Shown here one piece after another: positions 1-8,858 of a DNA stretch of 64,000 nt. The position numbers were made by a program, and so were the translations under genes. The number at the start of each line of letters is the position of its first letter. The stretch's first letter is position 1. The notes below the pieces were generated by a model. It was given only the letters and a program-made list of their open reading frames with translations, was not told where the DNA came from and did not search any database. The stretch covers positions 682,001-746,000 of the forward strand of contig NZ_OZ034761.1 of the NCBI RefSeq assembly GCF_964028355.1, written 5' to 3'. The stretch comes from Wolbachia endosymbiont (group B) of Gerris lacustris. Its GTDB lineage: Bacteria; Pseudomonadota; Alphaproteobacteria; Rickettsiales; Anaplasmataceae.

Positions 1-6
1 ATAAAA

Positions 7-984
7 CTAATTTACAAGAACAGAAATAGTATCTTCTATAGAAGTATTTTCATATAGCAATCTATAGATTGCTTCACATATGGGCATTTTTATCTTTAGC
101 TTTTCTGCTAAATCAAATGCAGACTTAGCAGTGTTAAAACCTTCAATTACCGACTTACCTTCTGATAAAATCTGTTGAGCACTAGAACCATTACTATTAG
201 CTACTTTAGATCCAAAAGATAAATTTCTTGAATTTAATGATGTGCATGTCACAACCAAATCGCCTAAGCATGCTGGTCCAAGTAGTGTATTTATATCTAC
301 ATTACCGTCACCAACTTTTGCTGAGTATAAAGCCTTAATTTCACTCATACTTTTCGTAATTAATGCTGCATGAGCATTAAACCCAAACCTACCTAGAACA
401 ACCCCACATGCTATAGCAAAAACATTCTTTAACGCTGCACAAACCTGTATTCCTATAACATCGCTACTAAGGTACAATTTAATATTTTCTTGCTGTAACT
501 CTGATACTAATTTTGAACCTAATACTTCATTTTGACATGCAAGAACCATCGAATATGGTAATTTTCTTGCAACTTCTATAGCAAAGCTAGGACCAGAAAA
601 AACAGCAAGAGGATTATTAGGTAAAACTTCATTGACTATTTCACTAGGTAATTTTAATGTAGATTTTTCTATTCCTTTACAAGCCAAAATTATTGCTACA
701 TTTTTTTTTAGGTTACAATCATTCAATTGATGACATATCTCCCTTAGAGACTGAGTGGGAATAGCTAGAATTATTACTGAAGCATTAACTGCATCTTCAA
801 TAGCTAATTTTACTGATACATTATCAGAAATTGGACAATCAGGTAGCTTGTCACTTTCTCTTTTCTCTTTAATTGATTCAAATATGGCCTTATTGCGAGT
901 CCACAAAATTACATTTTTCTTACTACTTAATGAAATCGCAATTGCTGTACCCCATGCGCCAGCACCTAAAACTGATATTATCAC
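7..984 (-). CDS. gpsA: Glycerol-3-phosphate dehydrogenase [NAD(P)+]
   Basis: This enzyme reduces dihydroxyacetone phosphate to sn-glycerol 3-phosphate in the cytoplasm, the first step of phospholipid synthesis. The 325-residue protein has the family's usual length. The Rossmann motif GAGAWGTA lies at residues 7-14, IFSGPSFA-like residues (VFSGPSFAIEV) lie in the middle, and the substrate-site segment AALKNVFAIACG follows. The start is GTG (984-982), placed so that the Rossmann strand begins at residue 2. It is divergent from the following IS630 element. PgsA (59.5 kb) uses the product downstream. Confidence 0.96.
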   Translation of the reverse strand: MIISVLGAGAWGTAIAISLSSKKNVILWTRNKAIFESIKEKRESDKLPDCPISDNVSVKLAIEDAVNASVIILAIPTQSLREICHQLNDCNLKKNVAIILACKGIEKSTLKLPSEIVNEVLPNNPLAVFSGPSFAIEVARKLPYSMVLACQNEVLGSKLVSELQQENIKLYLSSDVIGIQVCAALKNVFAIACGVVLGRFGFNAHAALITKSMSEIKALYSAKVGDGNVDINTLLGPACLGDLVVTCTSLNSRNLSFGSKVANSNGSSAQQILSEGKSVIEGFNTAKSAFDLAEKLKIKMPICEAIYRLLYENTSIEDTISVLVN

Positions 985-1168
985 TCAATATTCCTGAAAG
1001 TATTACTTATAATTTAAAACTGTAGAATAAGTAAATTAAAAATATAACATAGAAGTATAAAATAGTTTAAATATCTATTAACCTAATACCAATTCCCGCT
1101 ATACAAGCAACGAATAGACAATAATGGAAAAAAAGCCATACTGGAGTAAGTAAAATAGCGAGGTTTAG

Positions 1169-1648
1169 ATGGCATTAAGATCAAAATTATTGGATGAAAA
1201 AGTGGTGGAATCAGCAAAAGAGATGCTGAAGAAAGTAAGAAATAATGCGTATGTTGCAAAAAAACTAAATGCTGTAATTGCAGCAAAAAAGCACAGTATA
1301 ACAGCTGTAGCAAAAATATGTTGCATTTCGAGAAAGGCAATTACTACATGGATAAAGCACATAAAATTTGGAAGAGAAGAAAAATTATTTTCTCCACCTC
1401 AACGCCGTAGAAAAACTATATTGAACCAAAGTCAACTTGAACAAATTGAGGTGTGGATAGAGGAAAACCCCAATATTACTATTAGAGAAATGAGAATAAG
1501 AATCCAAGAAAGATTTGGTTTGAATATCAGCAAATCCACAATACATCGTAATATGCAAAGAATGAAATTCTCATATATCACACCAAGACCAGTTCATAGT
1601 GGACAGGATAAAAATAAGCAAGAGGAGTTTAAAAAAAAACCTCAATGA
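1169..1648 (+). CDS. IS630 transposase, N-terminal frame (copy 1)
   Basis: A 159-residue DNA-binding half. It has a helix-turn-helix near residues 40-65 (AVAKICCISRKAITTWIKH) and a second winged-helix region near residues 95-140 (ITIREMRIRIQERFG). The frame ends just after a run of nine A bases (1631-1639). The DDE domain continues in the other frame, so a functional protein would need a +1 shift or slippage here. No intact single-frame version exists in the window. Confidence 0.85.
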   Translation: MALRSKLLDEKVVESAKEMLKKVRNNAYVAKKLNAVIAAKKHSITAVAKICCISRKAITTWIKHIKFGREEKLFSPPQRRRKTILNQSQLEQIEVWIEENPNITIREMRIRIQERFGLNISKSTIHRNMQRMKFSYITPRPVHSGQDKNKQEEFKKKPQ

Positions 1649-2174
1649 AACTATTGTCATGCATTCTGAAAAAGAGCTATTTTTCTTCGATGAATCACGG
1701 TTTGGTACACATTCAAAAGTTGGACATGGGTGGTTTAAAAAAGGCAGTAGGACACAGGTTAAGGTAAAATTAGGTAGGGAAAATTTTTATCTCTATAGTG
1801 CAGTTAATCCCAGAAATGGAGAGAATTTTAGCTTATTTGCACCAAACGTCAACACTGCTTGTATAAATATATTCCTTGAACAGATGTCGCAATATTTAGG
1901 AATACGAAAGGCTTTTCTCGTGATGGATTGCGCTAGTTGGCATAAGTCAAAAAGTTTAAAGATACCTAAAAATATCGAAATTATATACCTACCACCATAC
2001 TCACCTGACCTCAATCCTGTTGAGAGGTTTTGGTTATATATAAAACAGAACATTTTGCGCAATAAAATCTACGATACAATTGTTCTGCTTGAGAGCGCTT
2101 TGTGTAAATTTATTACCTCTCTTTCCCCTTCCACGGTTAAACAACTCTGCAATGCTTCTTATTTGGTTCATTAA
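1599..2174 (+). CDS. IS630 transposase, C-terminal DDE frame (copy 1)
   Basis: This frame holds the catalytic domain. The first Asp is in FFDESRFG, the second in VMDCASWHKS, and the Glu in DLNPVERFW, the standard IS630/Tc1-like DDE triad. The nominal ATG at 1599 lies inside the first frame. The domain is more likely translated as a fusion after frameshifting at the A9 run than from its own start. The sequence is identical at protein level in all five copies. Confidence 0.85.
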   Translation: MDRIKISKRSLKKNLNETIVMHSEKELFFFDESRFGTHSKVGHGWFKKGSRTQVKVKLGRENFYLYSAVNPRNGENFSLFAPNVNTACINIFLEQMSQYLGIRKAFLVMDCASWHKSKSLKIPKNIEIIYLPPYSPDLNPVERFWLYIKQNILRNKIYDTIVLLESALCKFITSLSPSTVKQLCNASYLVH

Positions 2175-2299
2175 TAATGAGAGTTGGTATAAGTATTCTT
2201 TTAATAAAAATAGCTTCTATTCAATATTTACTAAAAATAGTATTATTATAGTATATCTATTGTATTTTAGATCTATTTGTATAATTTTGGAACGACACA

Positions 2300-2314
2300 T
2301 TAACTATTAATTAA
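2300..2314. promoter_or_regulatory. Candidate CtrA binding site upstream of ctrA
   Basis: TTAA, seven bases, TTAA matches the full CtrA consensus exactly. It lies 100 bp before the ctrA start, as expected for autoregulation known in other alphaproteobacteria. The region is about 75% AT, so a chance match is possible. Confidence 0.45.
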
Positions 2315-2413
2315 TAAGTGTAATTTCTATTATTCATTAATAAAAATTTGATTTGTTACTTTCCTTGGTTATATATATTACTAAAATTATAAATTATTTA
2401 TGGGGTGTAAAAT

Positions 2414-3184
2414 ATGCGTATATTATTAATTGAAGATGATCAAGTAAGTGCAAGGACTGTAGTTAATGCCTTAACTTCTGATGGACATTTTTGCGATGTT
2501 GTTACTTCTGCACAAGATTATAACAATAATATGGTTTCTTCGGGTGGAGACTATTACGATCTAGTTATTCTAGATATACACCTACCTGGTGATATTGATG
2601 GATATGATATACTGTTAAGATTAAGAAGTGCAAAAATCAAAGTTCCTGTTTTAATACTTTCGTGTATCTCCGCTGCCAACCATAAAGCTAAAGGACTTGG
2701 GTATGGTGCCGATGATTACTTAACCAAGCCATTTCATAAGAGCGAATTATTAGCTCGAATTAAGGCCATAGTCCGACGTACTAAAGGTCATCCCGAATCA
2801 GTGATAAAGATTGGTAATATGAGTATCAATTTTGATCACAGGATTGTTGAGGTAAAAGGCAAAACAGTTCACCTTACTAACAAAGAGTATTCCATGATAG
2901 AATTGCTGGCATTGCGTAAAGGAGCGGTGTTGACAAAAGAAATGTTTTTAAACCATCTTTACAATGGCTTGGACGAACCTTCAGATAACAAAATAGTTGA
3001 TGTTTTTATGTGTAAATTACGTAAAAAACTTGAAAGTGCAAATGATGGAATAAGCCACATAGAAACCGTTTGGGGTAGAGGATATGTTCTAAAAGAGTAT
3101 GTTGACGATGAAGAATACTTTAGTGCTAATATAAGCGAAAGCAGTAGTGACTATCAAGCAGAACAAGTGAAGGACAGCGCATGA
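2414..3184 (+). CDS. ctrA: Cell-cycle response regulator CtrA
   Basis: An OmpR-type response regulator that controls cell-cycle genes in alphaproteobacteria. The receiver domain is residues 1-118, with acidic pocket EDD at 7-9, phospho-acceptor Asp54 in LVILDIHLPGD and the conserved Lys in DYLTKPFH. The winged-helix DNA-binding domain is about residues 122-226 and ends with TVWGRGYVLKEY. The 256 residues include a short acidic, serine-rich tail. The start has a nearby GGGG purine stretch (tggggtgtaaaatATG). An intact CtrA fits Rickettsiales, where it is kept despite genome reduction. Confidence 0.95.
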   Translation: MRILLIEDDQVSARTVVNALTSDGHFCDVVTSAQDYNNNMVSSGGDYYDLVILDIHLPGDIDGYDILLRLRSAKIKVPVLILSCISAANHKAKGLGYGADDYLTKPFHKSELLARIKAIVRRTKGHPESVIKIGNMSINFDHRIVEVKGKTVHLTNKEYSMIELLALRKGAVLTKEMFLNHLYNGLDEPSDNKIVDVFMCKLRKKLESANDGISHIETVWGRGYVLKEYVDDEEYFSANISESSSDYQAEQVKDSA

Positions 3185-3265
3185 AATGCTTTATTCACCC
3201 ATTCATTGAAGCAACAAAATAGGTAGATGAAATAAGATAAAAACCAATCGTAAAAGTGAGGTAAC

Positions 3266-3534
3266 ATGGTTAGTTTTTTAGAACTTTACAAAGATTTGCA
3301 GCAAAAAATAGAAAAGTTGGAAGCTAAGCTAAAAAGTTATAGGTAAGAAAATAAGGCTTTAGAGATAGAGGGTGATGAGTTAAAGGAAAAGCTCGGTTAA
3401 AATTCAAGCTTTGTTAAGTTCAAAAGGAAATAAAAAAAGAGATAAGCCAAGAAGTAAAAGGAATATAGGTGGTCAAATTGAGCGTACAGGATATGTGAAA
3501 TGTTTGATACATTTACATAGTACGGCTGACATTC
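3266..3534 (+). pseudogene. Degraded IS66-type transposase N-terminus
   Basis: The ATG at 3266 opens a frame reading MVSFLELYKDLQQKIEKLEA, the coiled N-terminal start typical of IS66 TnpC. Stops and frameshifts interrupt it within 30 codons. Fragments NSSF, DKPRSKRN and GGQI further on match the usual order of that N-terminal region. No catalytic domain follows. It is a dead remnant just before rnpB. Confidence 0.6.
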
Positions 3535-3542
3535 ATGTATTG

Positions 3543-3890
3543 CCTAGGTGAAATATAAGCCGAGTTCTGTTTATGTAGCTATTTATCTGGAGTAAATGTT
3601 ACCATTTACTTCATGCGATTTACCCGAGTAGATATGAGAAAAACATAGAATCTACTTCTATTTAATCTTGCTCCTAGTGTTGGTTACTTGACTACCAATG
3701 TTGCCATTGTTATGGTGTGCTCTTACCACACCTTTTCACCCTTGCCTAATAATATTTTAGGCGGTAATTTTCTGTAGCCCTATAACTGGAGTTACCTCCG
3801 GCGGGCGTTACCCGTCACTACCTTTTCTTGGAGCTCGGACTTTCCTCTGCTGTGTTTATCACACAACAGCAGCTACTTATTGCACCTAGG
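3543..3890 (-). ncRNA. rnpB: RNase P RNA
   Basis: The catalytic RNA of RNase P, which trims tRNA 5' ends. On the minus strand it carries the conserved GAGGAAAGTCCGAGCTCC block near the 5' end, GCCCGCCGGAGG in the middle, and the 3' segment AGAACTCGGCTTAT. The two ends pair as helix P1 (CCTAGGTG with CACCTAGG), which sets the boundaries and a length of about 348 nt. Its protein partner RnpA is encoded at 12846. It lies between an IS66 remnant and an IS5 end fragment. Confidence 0.92.
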
Positions 3891-3944
3891 AATTATACTT
3901 TAACATTAAAATCACAAAAGCAAAAGCAAAAGAAAATTTCCTAA

Positions 3945-4002
3945 GAACCTGTACATGATCTCAAGAAAGGAATAAACTAAGAGATAATGTATATAAGTTA
4001 TA
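3945..4002 (+). mobile_element. IS5-family left-end fragment
   Basis: These bases match the left end of the IS5 element at 8859 almost perfectly, including the terminal GAACCTGTACATGATC, and are preceded by TAA as there. The match stops where IS630 copy 2 begins, and nothing of IS5 resumes beyond that copy, so the rest has been lost. Confidence 0.8.
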
Positions 4003-4015
4003 CCAACTCTCATTA

Positions 4016-4591
4016 TTAATGAACCAAATAAGAAGCATTGCAGAGTTGTTTAACCGTGGAAGGGGAAAGAGAGGTAATAAATTTACACAAAGCGCTCTCA
4101 AGCAGAACAATTGTATCGTAGATTTTATTGCGCAAAATGTTCTGTTTTATATATAACCAAAACCTCTCAACAGGATTGAGGTCAGGTGAGTATGGTGGTA
4201 GGTATATAATTTCGATATTTTTAGGTATCTTTAAACTTTTTGACTTATGCCAACTAGCGCAATCCATCACGAGAAAAGCCTTTCGTATTCCTAAATATTG
4301 CGACATCTGTTCAAGGAATATATTTATACAAGCAGTGTTGACGTTTGGTGCAAATAAGCTAAAATTCTCTCCATTTCTGGGATTAACTGCACTATAGAGA
4401 TAAAAATTTTCCCTACCTAATTTTACCTTAACCTGTGTCCTACTGCCTTTTTTAAACCACCCATGTCCAACTTTTGAATGTGTACCAAACCGTGATTCAT
4501 CAAAGAAAAATAGCTCTTTTTCAGAATGCATGACAATAGTTTCATTGAGGTTTTTTTTTAAACTCCTCTTGCTTATTTTTATCCTGTCCAC
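4016..4591 (-). CDS. IS630 transposase, C-terminal DDE frame (copy 2)
   Basis: Catalytic half with the three acidic motifs DESRFG, DCASWH and NPVERFW intact. The protein is identical to copy 1. One silent base change (GAT TCA TCA AAG in place of CGA) separates it from the other copies near the first motif. Confidence 0.82.
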   Translation of the reverse strand: MDRIKISKRSLKKNLNETIVMHSEKELFFFDESRFGTHSKVGHGWFKKGSRTQVKVKLGRENFYLYSAVNPRNGENFSLFAPNVNTACINIFLEQMSQYLGIRKAFLVMDCASWHKSKSLKIPKNIEIIYLPPYSPDLNPVERFWLYIKQNILRNKIYDTIVLLESALCKFITSLSPSTVKQLCNASYLVH

Positions 4592-5021
4592 TATGAACTG
4601 GTCTTGGTGTGATATATGAGAATTTCATTCTTTGCATATTACGATGTATTGTGGATTTGCTGATATTCAAACCAAATCTTTCTTGGATTCTTATTCTCAT
4701 TTCTCTAATAGTAATATTGGGGTTTTCCTCTATCCACACCTCAATTTGTTCAAGTTGACTTTGGTTCAATATAGTTTTTCTACGGCGTTGAGGTGGAGAA
4801 AATAATTTTTCTTCTCTTCCAAATTTTATGTGCTTTATCCATGTAGTAATTGCCTTTCTCGAAATGCAACATATTTTTGCTACAGCTGTTATACTGTGCT
4901 TTTTTGCTGCAATTACAGCATTTAGTTTTTTTGCAACATACGCATTATTTCTTACTTTCTTCAGCATCTCTTTTGCTGATTCCACCACTTTTTCATCCAA
5001 TAATTTTGATCTTAATGCCAT
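4542..5021 (-). CDS. IS630 transposase, N-terminal frame (copy 2)
   Basis: The 159-residue DNA-binding half, identical in protein sequence to copy 1. It ends after the same A9 run (T-run on the plus strand at 4552-4560), with the catalytic half in the next frame. Confidence 0.82.
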   Translation of the reverse strand: MALRSKLLDEKVVESAKEMLKKVRNNAYVAKKLNAVIAAKKHSITAVAKICCISRKAITTWIKHIKFGREEKLFSPPQRRRKTILNQSQLEQIEVWIEENPNITIREMRIRIQERFGLNISKSTIHRNMQRMKFSYITPRPVHSGQDKNKQEEFKKKPQ

Positions 5022-5254
5022 CTAAACCTCGCTATTTTACTTACTCCAGTATGGCTTTTTTTCCATTATTGTCTATTCGTTGCTTGTATAGCGGGAATTG
5101 GTATAACTTGATCACTATAGGTATTTTTTGACATCGGAACCTCCTCTACAGTCAAAACTGAAATTGTATTAAAATAAAAAAACTACAAATTTAATGTGAG
5201 TAAAAGAAACCACATTTCAAGAAACTTCATGGTAACTTATACCAACTCTCATTA

Positions 5255-5830
5255 TTAATGAACCAAATAAGAAGCATTGCAGAGTTGTTTAACCGTGGAA
5301 GGGGAAAGAGAGGTAATAAATTTACACAAAGCGCTCTCAAGCAGAACAATTGTATCGTAGATTTTATTGCGCAAAATGTTCTGTTTTATATATAACCAAA
5401 ACCTCTCAACAGGATTGAGGTCAGGTGAGTATGGTGGTAGGTATATAATTTCGATATTTTTAGGTATCTTTAAACTTTTTGACTTATGCCAACTAGCGCA
5501 ATCCATCACGAGAAAAGCCTTTCGTATTCCTAAATATTGCGACATCTGTTCAAGGAATATATTTATACAAGCAGTGTTGACGTTTGGTGCAAATAAGCTA
5601 AAATTCTCTCCATTTCTGGGATTAACTGCACTATAGAGATAAAAATTTTCCCTACCTAATTTTACCTTAACCTGTGTCCTACTGCCTTTTTTAAACCACC
5701 CATGTCCAACTTTTGAATGTGTACCAAACCGTGATTCATCGAAGAAAAATAGCTCTTTTTCAGAATGCATGACAATAGTTTCATTGAGGTTTTTTTTTAA
5801 ACTCCTCTTGCTTATTTTTATCCTGTCCAC
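5255..5830 (-). CDS. IS630 transposase, C-terminal DDE frame (copy 3)
   Basis: Catalytic half with all three acidic residues in place. It is expected to be expressed only as a frameshift fusion with the preceding frame. Confidence 0.82.
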   Translation of the reverse strand: MDRIKISKRSLKKNLNETIVMHSEKELFFFDESRFGTHSKVGHGWFKKGSRTQVKVKLGRENFYLYSAVNPRNGENFSLFAPNVNTACINIFLEQMSQYLGIRKAFLVMDCASWHKSKSLKIPKNIEIIYLPPYSPDLNPVERFWLYIKQNILRNKIYDTIVLLESALCKFITSLSPSTVKQLCNASYLVH

Positions 5831-6260
5831 TATGAACTGGTCTTGGTGTGATATATGAGAATTTCATTCTTTGCATATTACGATGTATTGTGGATTTGCT
5901 GATATTCAAACCAAATCTTTCTTGGATTCTTATTCTCATTTCTCTAATAGTAATATTGGGGTTTTCCTCTATCCACACCTCAATTTGTTCAAGTTGACTT
6001 TGGTTCAATATAGTTTTTCTACGGCGTTGAGGTGGAGAAAATAATTTTTCTTCTCTTCCAAATTTTATGTGCTTTATCCATGTAGTAATTGCCTTTCTCG
6101 AAATGCAACATATTTTTGCTACAGCTGTTATACTGTGCTTTTTTGCTGCAATTACAGCATTTAGTTTTTTTGCAACATACGCATTATTTCTTACTTTCTT
6201 CAGCATCTCTTTTGCTGATTCCACCACTTTTTCATCCAATAATTTTGATCTTAATGCCAT
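5781..6260 (-). CDS. IS630 transposase, N-terminal frame (copy 3)
   Basis: The 159-residue helix-turn-helix half, identical in protein to copies 1, 2 and 4. It is followed by the same A9 frame change. Confidence 0.82.
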   Translation of the reverse strand: MALRSKLLDEKVVESAKEMLKKVRNNAYVAKKLNAVIAAKKHSITAVAKICCISRKAITTWIKHIKFGREEKLFSPPQRRRKTILNQSQLEQIEVWIEENPNITIREMRIRIQERFGLNISKSTIHRNMQRMKFSYITPRPVHSGQDKNKQEEFKKKPQ

Positions 6261-6342
6261 CTAAACCTCGCTGTTTTACTTACTCCAGTATGGCTTTTTT
6301 TCCATTATCGTCTATTCGTTGCTTGTATAGCGGGAATTGGTA

Positions 6343-6624
6343 TTAGGAGCTATTATAAGCTAAAGTAGTTAAAAATTTAATAACTCGCATTGTAAATCTA
6401 GCATACCAATCAATAGAAATTTTCTTCCAATTTCTAACGTATCTTTGCCAATTTTGCATACAGTCTACCTTAGAGAGTCATGATTCTTCTACTTTTCCGT
6501 GATTAATCACTATAATCTTGAAGTGTGGTTTGTACGTAATTAGTTCTGGAACTTGCTAATGGATGATTGCTTTACATTTTAATCTCCGTCGCTGTTCACA
6601 ACATTACACTCTGGAACTGTATAC
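6343..6624. other. Intergenic stretch with possible transposase debris
   Basis: No intact gene is seen. On the minus strand, one frame gives a basic and aromatic stretch (QNWQRYVRNWKKISIDWYAR) ending in LTTLAYNSS, which looks like the tail of a degraded transposase. I could not assign a family. Confidence 0.3.
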
Positions 6625-7335
6625 CTAATACCGCATGCTGATTTCTCTCTTTATCTTCTGCAAATTAATTAAATGAAGGGCATTAAATATCCACACTACT
6701 AAAAAAAATGTGGCACAAAATATAAACATTGCAATGAGTGGCAGCAGTAAAGAACCTTCTATTGCTACTCCACCTTTTCTCAAAATGCTTGCAGGCTGAT
6801 GAAGAGTAGACCATAAATTCACAGAAAATTTTACTATGGGAATATTTATAGCACTAAAAATGGCAAATACTGCTGATGATTTCTCTGCTCTTGCTTGATT
6901 ATCAAAAGCACTCCACAATGAAAGATAACCAACATACAGAAAAAACAAAATCAGCATTGAAGTAAGCCTTGCATCCCATACCCACCAAGTACCCCATGTC
7001 CCTTTTCCCCAGATGCTACCTGTGATTAAGCATATTGCCGAAAAGACTGTCCCTGCAGGAGCAGCGGCATGTGCTAAGACACTAGCAACACTATTGTTCC
7101 ACACCAATGAGATGAAACTAAGTGATGCAATGAGTCCGTATATTCCAAGAGCAAGCCATGCAGAAGGCACATGAAGATACATAATTCGTACAATTTCTCC
7201 TTGTTTATAATCTCCTGGAGAGAAGAATAATGCTAAGAATATTCCAATTAAAAAAGATGCAAGACAAATAACCCCAAGCCAAGGTAGGGCTTTCTTGGAA
7301 AAATAGGAGAAATTTGTAGGCTTTAATAAAAACAT
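6625..7335 (-). CDS. ccmC: Heme exporter membrane protein CcmC
   Basis: An inner-membrane protein of cytochrome c maturation that presents heme to CcmE. Six hydrophobic segments are visible. The tryptophan-rich WWD signature (GTWGTWWVWDARLTS) lies between helices 3 and 4, with the flanking heme-ligand histidines in LHVPSAW and LHQPAS. I chose ATG at 7335 (236 residues, usual length). A TTG at 7389 would add 18 residues. The gene stands alone here, divergent from the PPDK regulator gene. Confidence 0.93.
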   Translation of the reverse strand: MFLLKPTNFSYFSKKALPWLGVICLASFLIGIFLALFFSPGDYKQGEIVRIMYLHVPSAWLALGIYGLIASLSFISLVWNNSVASVLAHAAAPAGTVFSAICLITGSIWGKGTWGTWWVWDARLTSMLILFFLYVGYLSLWSAFDNQARAEKSSAVFAIFSAINIPIVKFSVNLWSTLHQPASILRKGGVAIEGSLLLPLIAMFIFCATFFLVVWIFNALHLINLQKIKREISMRY

Positions 7336-7462
7336 TTGTTTTGAGAATAATTGTATTAAAAATTTACCAATTAGTTTGAGTTTGATCAACAGGATAGTTT
7401 TTCTGTATTTACGTAGTTCAACAAATTAGCATAATTTGAGTAACAGATTGCTTATTTGCCAT

Positions 7463-8278
7463 ATGACCATTAAAAAGCTTAACCTACACTTAGTGTCAGA
7501 TTCAAGTGGTGAAACTGTTATATCAGTTGCAAAATCAGCTCTGAAACACTTTCGTTCCGTAGAAACAATCGAATATGTTTGGTCTTTTGTAAAAGAAGAA
7601 GAGCAGATCGATAAAATTCTGGAGGAAATTGAGAGAAAAAGTGATGAGCATAACTTTGTTATATGCACTATTACTGATGATGGACTCAGAAAATATCTAA
7701 AAGATAATTGTATCAAGTTAAAAATTCCCTATAGAGCAATATTATCACATATTATTAGAGAAATTTCGACCTATCTTGAAATTGAAAAAGATGAAAAACT
7801 TGACCTATATACTGAAATAAATAACGAATATTTTCAGCGTATTGAGGCAATAAACTATACCATCAATCACGATGATGGACAAGGTATTCAAATCGATAAA
7901 GCAGATATAATTTTGGTTGGAGTTTCACGCACATCAAAATCTCCCACTAGTATGTATTTAGCTTATAGAGGCTACAAGGTTGCGAATGTTCCTTTTGTTA
8001 GTGAGGTACCCTTTTATGTCGACTTAGCAAAATTAAAAAATAAACTGACTATAGGAGTAACAATCAACCCAAGTAGACTAGTAGAAATACGCAAAAACAG
8101 ACTTACTTCAATTAATAACAAAGATAATAATATATATGCTGATTCTGAAAAAGTAGAAAAGGAAATTAAAGAAGCAGAGGAGTTCTTTAAGCAAAATAAC
8201 TGGCCAATTATTGATGTTACGCAAAGGTCGATCGAAGAAGTATCAGCAACAATTATACAATATTTTAATAAAATTTAA
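7463..8278 (+). CDS. Pyruvate, phosphate dikinase regulatory protein (PDRP, DUF299)
   Basis: A bifunctional Ser/Thr kinase and Pi-dependent phosphorylase that switches PPDK (or PEP synthase) off and on. The family start [10 protein letters not shown] is at residues 7-16. The P-loop-like [11 protein letters not shown] is near residues 153-163, and the VPFVSEVPF and [10 protein letters not shown] segments are conserved. ATG 7463 is preferred. An upstream TTG at 7436 would add nine residues before the family start. Its probable target, PPDK with the Thr-Ser-His active-site segment, is encoded at 50874, so the pair is complete in this genome. Confidence 0.92.
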   Translation: MTIKKLNLHLVSDSSGETVISVAKSALKHFRSVETIEYVWSFVKEEEQIDKILEEIERKSDEHNFVICTITDDGLRKYLKDNCIKLKIPYRAILSHIIREISTYLEIEKDEKLDLYTEINNEYFQRIEAINYTINHDDGQGIQIDKADIILVGVSRTSKSPTSMYLAYRGYKVANVPFVSEVPFYVDLAKLKNKLTIGVTINPSRLVEIRKNRLTSINNKDNNIYADSEKVEKEIKEAEEFFKQNNWPIIDVTQRSIEEVSATIIQYFNKI

Positions 8279-8340
8279 TCAATTGACTAACTCTCTGTAA
8301 GTGATCATAATATTAAGCTGATTTAATTCTTACTATAGAT

Positions 8341-8469
8341 ATGAAAAAGGTATCGTCGTTAAAATCTCATCGTGACAGAGATAAAAATTGTAAAGTTGTG
8401 AAAAGGGGTCGTAAGATTTATATTATAAATAAAGTAAAGCCAAGATGTAAAGCGCGTCAAGGTTCTTAG
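8341..8469 (+). CDS. rpmJ: 50S ribosomal protein L36
   Basis: A 42-residue basic protein beginning MKKVSSLKSHRDRD and ending KVKPRCKARQGS, the alphaproteobacterial form of L36 without a full set of zinc-binding cysteines. It is too short for ordinary ORF cut-offs. L36 is often in the spc operon beside secY/adk and rpsM. Here that position is empty and the gene is relocated 33 kb away. Confidence 0.93.
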   Translation: MKKVSSLKSHRDRDKNCKVVKRGRKIYIINKVKPRCKARQGS

Positions 8470-8513
8470 CTTTTTGTTTGCCTTTTTATGTCATATGTTT
8501 TTCATATGGAGGC

Positions 8514-8790
8514 ATGGTTAGAAAGAAACAAAAATTGTTGTATTTAACCATAGCACTGTCCATTTCTTCTCTTACATTATATTTTGGTATTAACATGATT
8601 ACAGGCAGACGTGGCTTGTTAACATTAATTAACTTAAAAAAAAAGAAATTAATTACGTGCGTCAACAAGTCCATGAATTTTAGTTCCACCCTAAGCCCTC
8701 TTGAGCTTGAGAATTTTTTCTATATATAGGCTGAACATGAATGACATCTGATCATCAATTATGCAAATCTGGATCTTGTTGTGCATACTT
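8514..8790 (+). pseudogene. Decayed septum-formation protein (FtsB/DivIC-like)
   Basis: A strong ribosome-binding site (GGAGG at 8509-8513) precedes ATG 8514. The first 44 codons give a short basic cytoplasmic start, one membrane helix (LLYLTIALSISSLTLYFGI) and RRGLLTLINLKKK, the layout of FtsB/DivIC proteins just before their coiled coil. The frame breaks in a run of nine A bases (8636-8644). The next frame continues EINYVRQQVHEF and then stops. Eroded similarity to the rest of the gene may run up to the IS256 terminal repeat at 8792. The family call is by layout and is tentative. Confidence 0.55.
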
Positions 8791-8858
8791 AGGGAATGTT
8801 AAATAAACCATACGCGTCAAGTTAAGAGATTGTAAGTAAATTCATTCAGGGAAGTTAA

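Larger units (their letters stand above)
1089..2187 (+). mobile_element. IS630-family insertion sequence, copy 1
   Basis: A 1,099-bp element bounded by imperfect inverted repeats (CCAATTCCC at the left, GAGAGTTGG at the right) and TA dinucleotides, as expected for IS630, which targets TA. It encodes two overlapping frames that together make one DDE transposase. Four more copies of the same length lie in the window (4003, 5242, 22981, 24598) and differ by only a few bases. This copy sits between gpsA and the upstream region of ctrA, ending about 110 bp before a CtrA-like binding site. Confidence 0.93.
4003..5101 (-). mobile_element. IS630-family insertion sequence, copy 2
   Basis: Same 1,099-bp element as copy 1, in reverse orientation, flanked by TA. 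It is inserted at the edge of an IS5 end fragment. Copy 3 lies 140 bp further on in the same orientation, so the two form direct repeats. Confidence 0.93.
5242..6340 (-). mobile_element. IS630-family insertion sequence, copy 3
   Basis: Same 1,099-bp element, reverse orientation, TA on both sides. Small differences from the others lie in the outer non-coding end (a G for A near 6272 and a C for T near 6310), so it is not an assembly duplicate of copy 2. Confidence 0.92.

Noticed and set aside
4003-6340. IS630 copies 2 and 3 with the intervening 140 bp as a composite transposon
   Set aside because: There is no gene between them and both are flanked by their own TA. Two independent insertions explain the data.
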